A stretch of 64,000 nucleotides of DNA, from NCBI RefSeq assembly GCF_000719265.1, contig NZ_JOFL01000001.1:248001-312000 (forward strand), written 5' to 3'. A program made the position numbers and the translations under genes. The number at the start of each line of letters is the position of its first letter. The first letter of the stretch is position 1. The notes beneath the pieces were generated by a model. The model had not been told where the DNA came from and searched no databases. It saw only the letters and a list, made by a program, of their open reading frames with translations. Below, one piece after another: positions 8,624 to 18,139 of this stretch. Source of the DNA: Streptomyces roseoverticillatus (lineage in GTDB: Bacteria > Actinomycetota > Actinomycetes > Streptomycetales > Streptomycetaceae).

Positions 8624-10159
8624 TCAGTGCGCCGAGTCCGCGCGGAAGCCCTTCGGTACGAGGAACGCGGCCAGGGCCACGGCCGCCGCCACGATGACCG
8701 CCGACACCAGCGACGTGGTCCGCAGGGCGTCGTCGAAGGCCCCTCTCGCCGCGGCGAGCAGGGCGCGGCCCTCCCTCGTGGCGGGGCCGAGGGCGCGGGC
8801 CGCCTGGTCGGCGCCGCCCACCGATTCGCGCGCGGCCGGCGGGAGGCCGGCGGGCATGCCGGAGCGGAAGAGGGTGGTGTGGATGCTGCCGAGGAGGGCG
8901 ACGCCGAAGCCGATGCCCAGCTCGTAGGCGCTCTCGGAGACGGCACCGGCCTGGCCTGCGCGTTCGGGGCGGACGGCGGCGACCATGACGGCCGCGGCGG
9001 CGGTGATCGCCATGCCGTCGCCGATGCCGAAGGTGACGAGGGCGACGGCGACGACGCCGTAGCCCAGCGGCTGGGGCGCGGCGGCGAGGAGGACGAAGCC
9101 GCACAGCAGGGCGCCCAGACCCGCCGTCAGGACCGTGCGGACGCCCGTGCGGCGCAGCATCCACGGCGTCAGCAGCGAGGACGCGAGCAGGGCGAGGGCC
9201 ACCGGAAGGGTGCGCACGCCGGCGGCGAGGGCATCGTGGCCGCGGACGTACTGCAGCCACAGCGAGATCAGGTAGAGGGCGGCGCCGATGCCCATCATGG
9301 CGATGAGGGTGGCGAGGGCCGCGGCCAGGAAGGGGCGGCTCGCGAAGAGGCGGACGTCCAGCAGCGGGTCGGCGGACTGCAGCTGGCGGCGGACGAACCA
9401 GGTCAGGGCCGCGAGGCCGACGAGCAGGGCGGCGAGGTCCACCGGCCGGAAGCCGCCGGCCAGGTGCTTGATGCCCCAGGCGGTGAGGACCACTCCGGCG
9501 ACGGAGAGCAGGGCGGCGACGAGGTCGAGGTCGTGGTGGGAGGGGCTGCGGTACTCGGGCAGCAGGAGGACGGCCGCCACGACGGTGGCCAGCACGACGG
9601 GCACGTTGACCCAGAACGCCGCCGACCAGGAGAAGGCGTTCACCAGCAGGCCGCCGACGAGGGGGCCGATCGCGGCGCCCGCACCGGCGACGGCGGCCCA
9701 GATCCCGATGGCGAGGGTGCGCTCGTGGGGGTCGGGGAAGATGGTGCGGATCAGGGACAGGGTGGACGGCATCACCATGGCCCCGCCGATGGCGAGCAGG
9801 ACGCGTCCGGCGATCAGCTGCAGGACGCTCTCGGTGAGGCCGGCCGTGGCGGCGAGCACCGAGGCCGCGCCGAAGACCGTGAACCCGGTGGTGAACAGCA
9901 GTTTCCGGCCGAACCGGTCGCCGACCGCGCCCGCGGTGACGAGCAGGCCGCCGAGGACCAGCCCGTAGATGTCGATGATCCACAGCTGTTCGAGGGCGTC
10001 GGGCCGCATCTCCTTGATGAGCGAGGGCAGGGCCACGTTCAGGATGGTGGCGTCCATGGCCACGAGCAGCAGGCTCGCGCACAGGACGGCGAGCATCGCC
10101 CAGCGCGCGGGATCGGCCTGCGCCTGCTCAGGAGGGCCTTCGGGGGAGGGACGGTCCAC
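8624..10159 (-). CDS. MFS transporter, DHA2/EmrB-QacA family drug-type exporter
   Basis: The likely GTG start at 10159 gives 511 residues with about fourteen membrane segments, as usual for the DHA2 family of proton-driven exporters. Motif A (GDRFGRKLL) and the DATILNVALPSL segment of helix 1 are clear. A motif C-like GIWAAVAGAGAAIGPLVGG is in helix 5. The substrate cannot be told from sequence. A longer upstream reading frame exists but runs through the divergent flavoprotein gene, so I reject it. The ribosome-binding site is weak, so the exact start is uncertain. It is divergent from the flavoprotein gene, with 124 bp between starts. Confidence 0.9.
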   Translation of the reverse strand: MDRPSPEGPPEQAQADPARWAMLAVLCASLLLVAMDATILNVALPSLIKEMRPDALEQLWIIDIYGLVLGGLLVTAGAVGDRFGRKLLFTTGFTVFGAASVLAATAGLTESVLQLIAGRVLLAIGGAMVMPSTLSLIRTIFPDPHERTLAIGIWAAVAGAGAAIGPLVGGLLVNAFSWSAAFWVNVPVVLATVVAAVLLLPEYRSPSHHDLDLVAALLSVAGVVLTAWGIKHLAGGFRPVDLAALLVGLAALTWFVRRQLQSADPLLDVRLFASRPFLAAALATLIAMMGIGAALYLISLWLQYVRGHDALAAGVRTLPVALALLASSLLTPWMLRRTGVRTVLTAGLGALLCGFVLLAAAPQPLGYGVVAVALVTFGIGDGMAITAAAAVMVAAVRPERAGQAGAVSESAYELGIGFGVALLGSIHTTLFRSGMPAGLPPAARESVGGADQAARALGPATREGRALLAAARGAFDDALRTTSLVSAVIVAAAVALAAFLVPKGFRADSAH

Positions 10160-10283
10160 AGCCGGAACGTAACCGCCGGGTGGGCGGCCCGCATCCGGAA
10201 GGCCGGGCGGGTTCCGCGGGCCGGCCGGCTGGGCAGTGTGCCCTACGGGCCCGGGAGAGAGAGCCGGGGGAAGGGCGGTGGAT

Positions 10284-11822
10284 GTGAAGGGTGACACCGG
10301 CCGGGAGGTCGTCGTCATCGGCGGCGGGGTCGCCGGGACCAGCCTGCTGCTGCAGCTGGTCCGCACGCTCGCCGGCCGCCGCCCGCCGCACCCCGTGCGG
10401 GCCGTCCGCATCGTGGATCCCCGCCCGGCAGGCTGGGGGCTCGCCTTCGGGGACGAGGACCCACTGCTGCTGTGCAACTCCGCCGCCGAGCTCAACTCGC
10501 TCCTCGCCGACCGGCCCGGCGACTTCGTCGACCACCTGCGCGCGCACGGCTGGACGGGCTCCGCGAAGGACTGCGTCCCCCGCGCCCGCATGGCCGAATA
10601 CTGCGCGGACCGCGCGGACCGGGCGCGGGAACAGGCCGCACGGGCCGGCATCGCCGTGGAGCACGTACGGGCCTCGGCGGAGAGCATCGGCACGGCGGCG
10701 GACGGCCGCGGCGGCCACCAGGTGCGGCTGAGCACGGGCGAGGAGCTGTACGCCGACGACGTGGTCGTCTGCACCGGCGTGCAGCGCCCCCGCGTTCCGC
10801 GCGGCTTCGCGGAGTTCCGGCACCACCCGCGCTACCTCGACAGTCCCTACCCGGCGAGCCGGATCCGGCAGCGCCTGCGCCCGCGCTCCCGGGTGCTGGT
10901 CCTCGGCAGCCACCAGTCGGCGACCGACGCGGCGCTCCTGCTGTGCCGCGACGGACACCGCGCCACCCTCTCCTCGCCGTCGGGGAAGCTGCCCGCCGTG
11001 CGCGAGTCCCTCGCCGCGCCGCCGCACGCGTACCCGCCGCTGGAGCGCATCTCCCGCCTCGACCCGGCGGACCCGTACCTGGAGGACCGCCTGGTGCGGT
11101 GCGTCGTGGAGGCGGTGCGGCTGCACGATCGGCGCCCGCTGCGCCGGCAGGTCTCCCGCGCCTCCGACCCCGTGCAGCGGCTGCGCGAGGAGACCGCCCT
11201 GGCCGAGGCGGGCGCCTGTGCCTGGCCGGACGTGATCGTCCCCCTGATCGAGCAGGTCATCGAGCTGGCCCCGGAGCTGCCCGCGGGCCGGCTGGAGGAG
11301 CTGTCGGCGGAGTTCGCCTGGCTGACCGACCGGTACGCGACCGCGCTGGCCCGCGTGAACGCCCGGCGGCTGCTCGCGCACTTCGACTCGGGGGCGCTGC
11401 GCCTGGCCCGCCCTTATCCGCGGGCCGCCTCCTTCGAGGACGGCCTGTGGCGGGTGGAGCGCCCGGGGGCCGCGCCGGAGACGTACGACTACGTCGTCAA
11501 CGCGACGGGTTTCGAGCAGCCGGTCCTGCACTGGGACCGGGAGCGGACCGCCCTCCACCTGGACGGCGCGCCCGCCGGGGGCACGGCTGTCGGCCGCCTG
11601 GAGGCGGACCTGCGGGTACGGAGCGGGCCGGGGGCGGCGCCCCAGCGCGTGTGGGTGGTGGGGGTCGGCACGCACGTCCGCATCCCCTTCGCGAACCACC
11701 TGCGGAACGTGGTCCGCCAGGCCCGGCAGGTCGCGGACCGGCTGGCGGAGCCCGCCCCCGATCCCGCCTTTTCCGTCATTTCGGTCATACGGCCGATGCC
11801 GTCCGGGGACTGCCTTTCCTAG
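10284..11822 (+). CDS. FAD/NAD(P)-binding protein
   Basis: About 512 residues. The N-terminal Rossmann motif VVVIGGGVAGTSLL binds FAD, and a second nucleotide-binding stretch, VLVLGSHQSATDAALLL, lies mid-protein. A C-terminal segment VVNATGFEQP is typical of flavoprotein monooxygenase-like proteins. It resembles the FAD-NAD(P)-binding family (PF13454), whose members are mostly uncharacterised and are sometimes oxidase partners in secondary metabolism. The start at 10284 is chosen for GGGGAAGGG eight bases upstream; GTG 10278 is an alternative. It is divergent from the MFS exporter gene. Confidence 0.8.
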   Translation: MKGDTGREVVVIGGGVAGTSLLLQLVRTLAGRRPPHPVRAVRIVDPRPAGWGLAFGDEDPLLLCNSAAELNSLLADRPGDFVDHLRAHGWTGSAKDCVPRARMAEYCADRADRAREQAARAGIAVEHVRASAESIGTAADGRGGHQVRLSTGEELYADDVVVCTGVQRPRVPRGFAEFRHHPRYLDSPYPASRIRQRLRPRSRVLVLGSHQSATDAALLLCRDGHRATLSSPSGKLPAVRESLAAPPHAYPPLERISRLDPADPYLEDRLVRCVVEAVRLHDRRPLRRQVSRASDPVQRLREETALAEAGACAWPDVIVPLIEQVIELAPELPAGRLEELSAEFAWLTDRYATALARVNARRLLAHFDSGALRLARPYPRAASFEDGLWRVERPGAAPETYDYVVNATGFEQPVLHWDRERTALHLDGAPAGGTAVGRLEADLRVRSGPGAAPQRVWVVGVGTHVRIPFANHLRNVVRQARQVADRLAEPAPDPAFSVISVIRPMPSGDCLS

Positions 11823-11869
11823 CGTGGGCCGAGGAGCGATAAGGACCCCCGAGGGAAAGGACCGGGCCC

Positions 11870-12472
11870 ATGCCGGAGAACGTGACGCGCGTCGTCGTCG
11901 GAGTGGACGGCTCAGCGGGCAGTCTGGCCGCCCTCAGGCAGGCCGCGCAGGAAGCGGCGCACCACGGCGCCGTGCTCTGCCCCGTGATCGCCTGGCAGCC
12001 CCCGGGCGGCGAGGCCGCCGACGCCGTGCAGCCGGCGCCGCCCGACGTCTGCGCCCACTGGGAGCGAGCGGCCCGGGACAAGCTGTCACGAGCCTGCCGC
12101 AGAGCTCTGGGCGAGGACGCGCGGCGCCTGCGGATGCGCCCCCGCGTGGTGCGGGCGGACGCCGGGCCGGCGCTGGTGGCGTGCGCCGCGCGGGACACCG
12201 ACATGCTGGTGATGGGGGCGGGCAGCCACGGCCCGGTCCACCGGCTGGTGCACGGCTCGGTCAGCCGCCACTGCCTCAGGCACGCCCGGTGCCCGGTCCT
12301 GGTCGTCCACCCCCGTGCCGGGGAGGCACCGGAGGAAGGTGCCACGCGCCGTCCGCGGCCCCCGGCCCGGCCGCCGGCCACGATTCCGGCGGGTCTGCTC
12401 GACGTGTGGCCGGCACGTCCCTCCGGGCCGGAGCCGCCCGCGTCCGCACCGCGTCGTGGGCCACGCCGGTGA
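11870..12472 (+). CDS. universal stress protein (single UspA domain)
   Basis: This 200-residue protein has one UspA domain (about residues 1-150) beginning VVVGVDGSAGSLAAL. The ATP-binding signature G-2x-G-9x-GS is present in GAGSHGPVHRLVHGSVS, so it is probably an ATP-binding type. Many actinobacterial Usp proteins are two-domain, so this is the short form. The last 50 residues are Pro/Arg-rich and unconserved. That tail overlaps 197 bp of the convergent FUSC gene. An upstream GGGAAAGG supports the start. Confidence 0.9.
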   Translation: MPENVTRVVVGVDGSAGSLAALRQAAQEAAHHGAVLCPVIAWQPPGGEAADAVQPAPPDVCAHWERAARDKLSRACRRALGEDARRLRMRPRVVRADAGPALVACAARDTDMLVMGAGSHGPVHRLVHGSVSRHCLRHARCPVLVVHPRAGEAPEEGATRRPRPPARPPATIPAGLLDVWPARPSGPEPPASAPRRGPRR

Positions 12473-14672
12473 GCCACGCCTCGGTGTCGACGATGAGCAT
12501 CACGTGGGCGTCGCTGACGCCCGCCTGCCCCTCGGTGGCGCGGCGCAGCGGGCCGGACTCCTCCGCCGGGTAACGGGAGACGGTCGTGCGGGGCTCGCGC
12601 GGCCCGCCGCTGCGCACGGAGTCCGCCGCCCGCAGCACCTCCTGCGCCACCTGCCCCGCGAGGCCGGTCAGCGCGGCGGCCGGGCCCGGCGGGAGGGGCT
12701 CGCGCAGGCCGTCCTGGTGGGTCATCAGCAGGAGCTCGGCGCCGTGCACGACGGCGCGGCCGGTGGCCAGGGCGGCCTCCCAGTGCTGCTCGGGCCGGAC
12801 GCGGTGCATGCGCTCCGTCAAGTACTGGGCGAAGGAGGCCTCGGCGAGGTGCATGGCGCGGCGCGCGGGCTGCAGCGGATCGCCCTGGGAGCGCTCGCGC
12901 TGGAACCGGTCGTCGCCCAGCAGCGCGGTCACGGCGCGGCAGGCCACGGCGCACTCGGCGAGGAAGTCGGCCATGTCGCGCCCCAGTTCGCCCCGGCCCC
13001 CGCGCGGCCAGGCCAGCAGGCCGGCGGCGACGCCGATGGCGCTGCCGACGAGGACGTCGAGGATCCGCGCCTCGGACAGCCGCCAGTCGGCCGTGGAGAA
13101 CTGGGCGAAGACGAAGACGACGACGAGCGTGAAGGCGGCCTGCATCCAGGCGGGCCCGAGCGGGGGGCCCGCCGTGAAGCCGGTGAACATGACGAAGGGC
13201 AGCGCGACGGCGTAGACGAGGGGCCGGTCCCCGACGGCGTACAGCAGGAGGGCGGCGGCGGCCGCACCGGCGACCGTGCCGGTCAGGGCGGGGCGCAGGG
13301 CCGCCCGGGTGTCGGCCGCCGAGGTGCGCATGAGGCTGAGGGTGGCGAGCAGCACCCAGAAGCCGTGGGAGAGGTCGAGGGCGCCGACGACCAGCCGGGC
13401 GCAGGCGAGCGCGGCGGCCAGGCGCAGGGCGTTCTGCAGGTGGACCGAGTGCGGCGTCAGGTGGACGCGCAGGCGACGCCACCACAGCCGGTACGGCGGC
13501 GTGGTGGCGTACGCGAAGACGTCCGTGCCGGGCCGCGCGGGGCGACCGGCGTCCCCGGCCGGCGGGCCGTGGCCGGCGGGGGGCCCGTTGCCGAGGGCGA
13601 TGCCGGCGGCCTCGGTGGCCAGCCGGGTGCCTTCGGCGGCCGCCCGGGCGACGGCGTCCTGACGGAGCCGCTCGGTGGCCGTGCCCCGCAGCCCGGCGGC
13701 GCGGGCGGCGTCGAAGGCGGCGAGGGCCGCGGGCAGCGGGTCGGTGTGGGCGTCGGCGGTGCCGGTGCGCAACGCGCCGGCGACGGACCGCAGGGAGAGC
13801 TCGGTGTGCCGGAGCAGGGTGACGGCGGCGGGGTCGGCGGGGAGGGGGCCGGGGCAGTCGGCGAGGCGGTCGAGCTGGTCGCGCACGTGGCGGACGGCCG
13901 CGCGGGTGTGGTTGAGGGCCCGGTCGTGCGCGGAGGGCGAGGCGGGGCGCTCGGTGACGGGCACGCGGGACAGGCGGGCGGCGGCGAGCGCGCGGTCGGC
14001 CGCCTCCCGCTCGGCCAGGGCGCCGCCGCCGGCCTCCAGGTGGTAGGCGGTGGCGCTGGTGTAGTCGGCGACGGCCGCGGCCGCCCCGGCGAGGACGGCC
14101 CGGTAGGGGACGGGGTCGGGCTCGGGCAGCAGGAACCGCTCGGCCAGGACGGTCAGGAGGATGCCGGCGGTCAGGCCGGCGAGCCGGGAGCCCAGGGTTC
14201 CGGGCTCGTACGGAGGGAAGCAGGGCAGCACGTAGAAGAGCTGGAAGGCCATGGCGAGGCCGGTCAGGCGCGGGCCGCCGACCCCGCAGAAGGAGATGGC
14301 GAAGCCGACGGCGAACATGCCCGCGGCCGCGGCCCAGGGGCTGACGGCGAGCAGGGTGCCGGCGGTGACGAGGACCCAGCCGACGGGCAGGGCGGCGAGC
14401 AGGGTGCGGGTCCGCTGCGGCGCGGGACCGGGCACGCGGCAGAACATGGCCAGGGGCAGCGCCCCGAACATCGCGTACAGGGCCATGACGGAGTCACCGG
14501 TGACGTACCGGAAGAGGTAGAAGCCCGGGCAGCCGGCCGCCACCACCCACAGGGCGCGGCGGGCCGCCTGCGGCACGCCCTCGTGCCGCAGGAGCCTGTG
14601 GACGGGCGTGCTCACGCCCGCGCCCACCGGGGCACCTTCGTGCCAATTGCGCTGATCATAGTGTTTCCTCAC
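12276..14672 (-). CDS. FUSC-family membrane protein (aromatic acid exporter/YccS-like)
   Basis: About 798 residues with the two-halved FUSC arrangement. An N-terminal membrane block of about six helices (residues 35-175) is followed by a roughly 200-residue cytoplasmic region. A second membrane block (about 390-520) and a C-terminal cytoplasmic region follow. The segment GFWVLLATLSLMRTSAADTRAALRPALTGTVAG is typical. Related proteins export aromatic carboxylic acids. The GTG at 14672 lacks a good ribosome-binding site; GTG at 14627, preceded by GAAGG, may be the true start. The C-terminal 65 residues overlap the convergent stress-protein gene on the other strand. Confidence 0.87.
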   Translation of the reverse strand: MRKHYDQRNWHEGAPVGAGVSTPVHRLLRHEGVPQAARRALWVVAAGCPGFYLFRYVTGDSVMALYAMFGALPLAMFCRVPGPAPQRTRTLLAALPVGWVLVTAGTLLAVSPWAAAAGMFAVGFAISFCGVGGPRLTGLAMAFQLFYVLPCFPPYEPGTLGSRLAGLTAGILLTVLAERFLLPEPDPVPYRAVLAGAAAAVADYTSATAYHLEAGGGALAEREAADRALAAARLSRVPVTERPASPSAHDRALNHTRAAVRHVRDQLDRLADCPGPLPADPAAVTLLRHTELSLRSVAGALRTGTADAHTDPLPAALAAFDAARAAGLRGTATERLRQDAVARAAAEGTRLATEAAGIALGNGPPAGHGPPAGDAGRPARPGTDVFAYATTPPYRLWWRRLRVHLTPHSVHLQNALRLAAALACARLVVGALDLSHGFWVLLATLSLMRTSAADTRAALRPALTGTVAGAAAAALLLYAVGDRPLVYAVALPFVMFTGFTAGPPLGPAWMQAAFTLVVVFVFAQFSTADWRLSEARILDVLVGSAIGVAAGLLAWPRGGRGELGRDMADFLAECAVACRAVTALLGDDRFQRERSQGDPLQPARRAMHLAEASFAQYLTERMHRVRPEQHWEAALATGRAVVHGAELLLMTHQDGLREPLPPGPAAALTGLAGQVAQEVLRAADSVRSGGPREPRTTVSRYPAEESGPLRRATEGQAGVSDAHVMLIVDTEAWLTGVAHDAVRTRAAPARRDVPATRRADPPESWPAAGPGAADGAWHLPPVPPRHGGGRPGPGTGRA

Positions 14673-14726
14673 ATTAAGTGAAGTCCCGTCAGCTTCAAGG
14701 CGACACCCCGTCGCGCGGCGGACCGG

Positions 14727-15482
14727 TCAGCACCGCAGCGGGTCCTTGATCACCGGCGTGGTGCGGCCGGTGTTGCGGCACAGGGAGTAGCCCTGGGCCC
14801 GCAGGTCGTCGACGATGCCCGGCACGGCGTCCGGGAAGCTGCTGAACAGGTGTCCGAGGATCACACCGCCGCGCTTGTCCGCCGCGGGGGCGTTGCGGAC
14901 CCTCGCGCGGAGCGTGGCCACGTCGGGGAGGCGGCCGTCCCCGCCCTCCCAGTCGAGGGTGTCGACCGTCCAGGTGCACACGCGGGCGCCCAGCGACGCG
15001 GCGATCCGCACCTCGCGGGGGCCGTAGTCCCCGTACGGGGGCCGGAACAGCGAGCTCTTGACGCCCTCGCCGATCTCCTTGCGGGCGGCCTCCTCGGACA
15101 GGCCCGTCAGGTGCGGGTGGGACCAGGTGTGGTTGCCGACCCAGTGCCCCTGGCGGCGCAGGGTCCTGGCGACCTCCGGGTGCTGCGAGGCCTGCTCGTT
15201 GATGAGGAAGAACGCCGCGCGGATCCCCCGGCCCCGCAGGTACGCGCCCACCTCCGCGGCCCGCTCGACGCGGTCGTAGGACCAGTCGTCGAACGTGAGC
15301 AGCACCCGGCCGGAGTCGTTGCCGCATCTCGTCCGGTCGTAGTCGCGGGGGGCCGCGGGGGCGGGGGGCGCGGCGGACGCGGAGGCGGGCAGCGGGCACA
15401 GCGTCAGGAGCAGTGAGGCGAGGGCCGCGACGAGGGGCGGCCGTACGCGGAGCGTGTGGAGCACGGGGGACGTGGCGAGCAC
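14727..15482 (-). CDS. secreted polysaccharide deacetylase (NodB/CE4 domain)
   Basis: The GTG at 15482 is preceded by GGGAGGAG six bases upstream, giving 251 residues with a signal peptide (about residues 1-36). All five NodB motifs are visible: TFDDWS, HTWSHPHL (the metal-binding His pair), RPPYGDY, WTVDTLDW and LGHLF. The family removes N- or O-acetyl groups from peptidoglycan, chitin-like polymers or xylan using a divalent metal. The protein is exported and consists almost only of the catalytic domain. It lies 1.8 kb from the exopolysaccharide operon but is not part of it and is a different family from that operon's own deacetylase. Confidence 0.93.
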   Translation of the reverse strand: MLATSPVLHTLRVRPPLVAALASLLLTLCPLPASASAAPPAPAAPRDYDRTRCGNDSGRVLLTFDDWSYDRVERAAEVGAYLRGRGIRAAFFLINEQASQHPEVARTLRRQGHWVGNHTWSHPHLTGLSEEAARKEIGEGVKSSLFRPPYGDYGPREVRIAASLGARVCTWTVDTLDWEGGDGRLPDVATLRARVRNAPAADKRGGVILGHLFSSFPDAVPGIVDDLRAQGYSLCRNTGRTTPVIKDPLRC

Positions 15483-15715
15483 GGGGGACTCCTCCCGGGG
15501 GCACGGCTGGGGGTTCAGATGATTCCGGCGCCCGCGCACCGCCGCCAGCAGTGCGCCGCCTACGGAGTCACACGGAGGGACCACCCGGGCCGCCGGCGGT
15601 GTGACCCCTGCCACGGCGCCAACCGCCCGCGGCGCCCACGAGCAGCACGAATGCGCGCAGGGCAAGGCATCCTTGCCCGTACGGCATTGGAACGCCCCGG
15701 GAAGGGCGGCCGAGG

Positions 15716-16777
15716 ATGCGGTCCATGAACACCACCACGGATTCCCGCGGCGGCCTGCTGGCCGTCGTGAGCCAGACCGGCCCGACCGTCACCTTCTTCG
15801 ACGCCACCACGTACGAGCGGCTCGACGTGCTCGAAGTGCCCGCGCAGCCCCACGAGTTGTGCTTCGACCCGGACCGGAAACTGCTGTACTGCGCGACCAC
15901 CTACGTCTCCGGCTACTACCACGACCACCAGGGCCGCGCCCGGCAGCTCACCGTCATCGACGCCGACACCCGGAAGGTCGTCGACACCGTCGACCTCGGA
16001 CCCGACCACGGGCCCCACGGCCTCGCCCTCGACCGGGAGCGCTCCCGGCTGTACGTCAGCGTCGAGTCCACCGACGACACCACGGGCGGCGTCGTGATCC
16101 TCGACGCGGACACCCGCCGGCGCATCGGGCGGATCCCGGTGATGGCCGACGGCCCGCACTGGTTCGCAATCTCCCCGGACGGCCGCCGCGGCTGGTCAGC
16201 CAACAAGGAGGCGGGGTTCGTCTCCGTCCTGGACCTGGAGCGGGAGGAATTCGCAGGACGCGTGCCGGTCCCCGGCAGCGAAGGCCTGGACGTCTCCCCC
16301 GACGGAACGTACGTCTACGTCGCCGGCCCCAAGGGCGACTTCCGTCCCGCCCCCTCCGCCCGGCCCGGCATCCGGGTGATCGAGGCCGCGACCGGCGAGG
16401 TCGTGCGCGTGCTGCCCACCGAGGGCGTGGTCTTCCCCGTCCACACCACGGCCTCCGGCCTGGTCCTCGCCGGCGAGCTCCGCATGGAGCCGGGCGAGGG
16501 CGGCTCGCTGGGCGCCCAGGCGGACGGAGTGCTCACCGTCTTCGCGCCCGGCTCCCACGAGGTCGTGGGACAGGTGCCCGTGGGCCGGTTCCCCCTGACC
16601 ATCACCTCGTCGCCGGACGGCCGGACGGGCTACGTCGCGGGCGTCGTGTCCAGCACGGTGACCGTCGTCGACCTGGAGCGAATGGCCGTGATCACCACCC
16701 TGGAGGTCGCCCGGGAGGGGGAGGCGGGCGCACACGGACTCGCCTACATCCCCGCCGCCGGCCGAACCACGCCCTGA
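15716..16777 (+). CDS. YncE-like beta-propeller protein
   Basis: About 353 residues made of repeated blade motifs such as LLAVVSQTGPTVTFFDATTYE, LTVIDADTRKVVDTVDLG and VTVVDLERMAVI, with SPDG turns in several blades. This is the YVTN/cytochrome-d1-type seven-bladed propeller fold. There is no signal peptide or heme-binding motif, so it is probably cytoplasmic. No specific role can be assigned; such proteins often bind ligands or partner proteins. The start may be ATG 15716 or the in-frame ATG 15725. The next gene starts 71 bp downstream on the same strand. Confidence 0.8.
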   Translation: MRSMNTTTDSRGGLLAVVSQTGPTVTFFDATTYERLDVLEVPAQPHELCFDPDRKLLYCATTYVSGYYHDHQGRARQLTVIDADTRKVVDTVDLGPDHGPHGLALDRERSRLYVSVESTDDTTGGVVILDADTRRRIGRIPVMADGPHWFAISPDGRRGWSANKEAGFVSVLDLEREEFAGRVPVPGSEGLDVSPDGTYVYVAGPKGDFRPAPSARPGIRVIEAATGEVVRVLPTEGVVFPVHTTASGLVLAGELRMEPGEGGSLGAQADGVLTVFAPGSHEVVGQVPVGRFPLTITSSPDGRTGYVAGVVSSTVTVVDLERMAVITTLEVAREGEAGAHGLAYIPAAGRTTP

Positions 16778-16847
16778 AGGCCGCCGGCCGCGGCCGCCCG
16801 CAGGGGTGGCGGCCGGGGCCGGACCGGGGAACGGGCACAATCGTGGG

Positions 16848-17267
16848 GTGAGCGGAAAAACCAGACACCACGCACCCCGGCCGGCCGTCACCGGCGCCTC
16901 CCCCTGCCCCTGCGGGCTCGACGCCGCCTACGGCGACTGCTGCGGCGCCCTGCACGACGGCCGGCGGACCGCCTCGACCGCCGAACGGCTGATGCGCTCG
17001 CGCTACAGCGCCTTCGCCGTCCAGGACGCCGCCTACCTGCTGCGCACCTGGCACTCCACCACCCGGCCCGGTAGCCTGGAGTTCGACCCCGGCATGCGGT
17101 GGACCCGGCTGGAGATCCTCGGCACGACGGACGGCACGCCCTTCCACCAGGAGGGCACGGTCGAGTTCCGCGCCCACTACACGGCCCACGGCCACGCGGA
17201 CTCTCAAGCCGAGAACAGCCGCTTCGTCCGCGAGGACGGCCGGTGGGTGTACGTGGCCGAGGTCTGA
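16848..17267 (+). CDS. YchJ/UPF0225 family protein with SEC-C zinc-binding motif
   Basis: The GTG at 16848 gives 139 residues. The N-terminal motif CPCGLDAAYGDCCGALH is a SEC-C type zinc ligand set. RLMRSRYSAFAVQDAAYLLRTWH is the signature of the YchJ family, whose core has an NTF2-like fold. The role is unknown; SEC-C motifs elsewhere mediate protein or ribosome contacts. The stop lies 5 bp from the convergent GH114 stop at 17273, so the two transcripts must end in or near each other's coding region. Confidence 0.88.
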   Translation: MSGKTRHHAPRPAVTGASPCPCGLDAAYGDCCGALHDGRRTASTAERLMRSRYSAFAVQDAAYLLRTWHSTTRPGSLEFDPGMRWTRLEILGTTDGTPFHQEGTVEFRAHYTAHGHADSQAENSRFVREDGRWVYVAEV

Positions 17268-17272
17268 GCCGC

Positions 17273-18139
17273 TCAGCGGCACGGCTCCCGCCACGCGTCC
17301 AGTCCGAGCTTCTTGCGCATGGAGCTGAGACCGAGCTTCTGCGCCGTCGCGCAGAACTCCTTCGGCTCCAGCTCGTACTCCACGTGGAAGACCGCCTTGC
17401 CGTTCTTGACGAACGGCGTCAGCTTCTCGCACTCCTCGAACTCGGCGCACTGCTCGTTCACCGCGAAGTCGAAGTCGCCCACGAGGGCGGGGACCTGGTC
17501 GAGGTCGTTCTTCAGGCCCACGGCCATGCCGCGGTCGTGGGCGAGCCGGGCCAGCATCCGGTTGAACGCGAGCTGGTCCTCACCGGACAGCGGGAAACCG
17601 GTCTTGTTGCGGTATCCCTCCGTCAGGTCCGGCTCGACGGCGTCGAACCCCTTCTCACGGCACATCTCGAAGCGCGCCGCCATGATCGGCCGGAGCTCGT
17701 CCAGGCGGCGAATGTCCAGCCACCTCTCGCCCTTCCAGCCCTTGTTCCGCTCCCCCAGCAGCCGCTTGGGGAACGCCTTCTGGTCGGTGCGGAAGTCCTC
17801 CCACGCCCCGGCGTTGACGTAGCAGATCACCTTGGCGCCACGGTCGTGCAGCTCCTTTACCGTACGGGCGGAGTTCTCGAAGCCGTCGATGTCGTAGACG
17901 GGAACGCCCACGGACGTGTCGACCTTGCCGTCGAGCTGCCACTGCCAGCGCAGACCGGGGCGCGGCTGCCAGTGCGGCCCGCCGGCCCGGCGGGCTTCTC
18001 CCGACGCCGCCGGGGCGGTGGGCCCGCCCTCGCCGTCGTCGTCCGGCCCGTCGCCGGCCTCCGTGGCCGAGCAACCGGCCGCAGCGGCGAGCAGGAGCAG
18101 CGCGACCAGGGCGGCGTACGGCCGCTGCCGCCGGTTCAC
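17273..18139 (-). CDS. GH114 lipoprotein, probable endo-alpha-1,4-galactosaminidase (Ega3/PelA-hydrolase like)
   Basis: This 288-residue lipoprotein (lipobox LLAAAAGC, Cys23) carries a GH114 domain. Motifs visible are VYDIDGFEN, VICYVNAGAWEDF, DAVEPDLTEGY and DFAVNEQC. Asp171 (EPD) and Glu229 (NEQ) are 58 residues apart. That is the same spacing I recall for the catalytic pairs of Pseudomonas PelA (D160/E218) and Aspergillus Ega3 (D189/E247). The family cuts alpha-1,4-linked galactosamine polymers. The enzyme is anchored on the outer face of the membrane, where it could trim or release the polymer. The GTG start overlaps the previous stop by 4 bp, and this is the last gene of the operon. Confidence 0.92.
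   Translation of the reverse strand: MNRRQRPYAALVALLLLAAAAGCSATEAGDGPDDDGEGGPTAPAASGEARRAGGPHWQPRPGLRWQWQLDGKVDTSVGVPVYDIDGFENSARTVKELHDRGAKVICYVNAGAWEDFRTDQKAFPKRLLGERNKGWKGERWLDIRRLDELRPIMAARFEMCREKGFDAVEPDLTEGYRNKTGFPLSGEDQLAFNRMLARLAHDRGMAVGLKNDLDQVPALVGDFDFAVNEQCAEFEECEKLTPFVKNGKAVFHVEYELEPKEFCATAQKLGLSSMRKKLGLDAWREPCR

Noticed and set aside
10160..10774. N-terminal extension of the MFS exporter frame
   Set aside because: It runs through the divergent flavoprotein gene, has no domain, and would give a 716-residue transporter.
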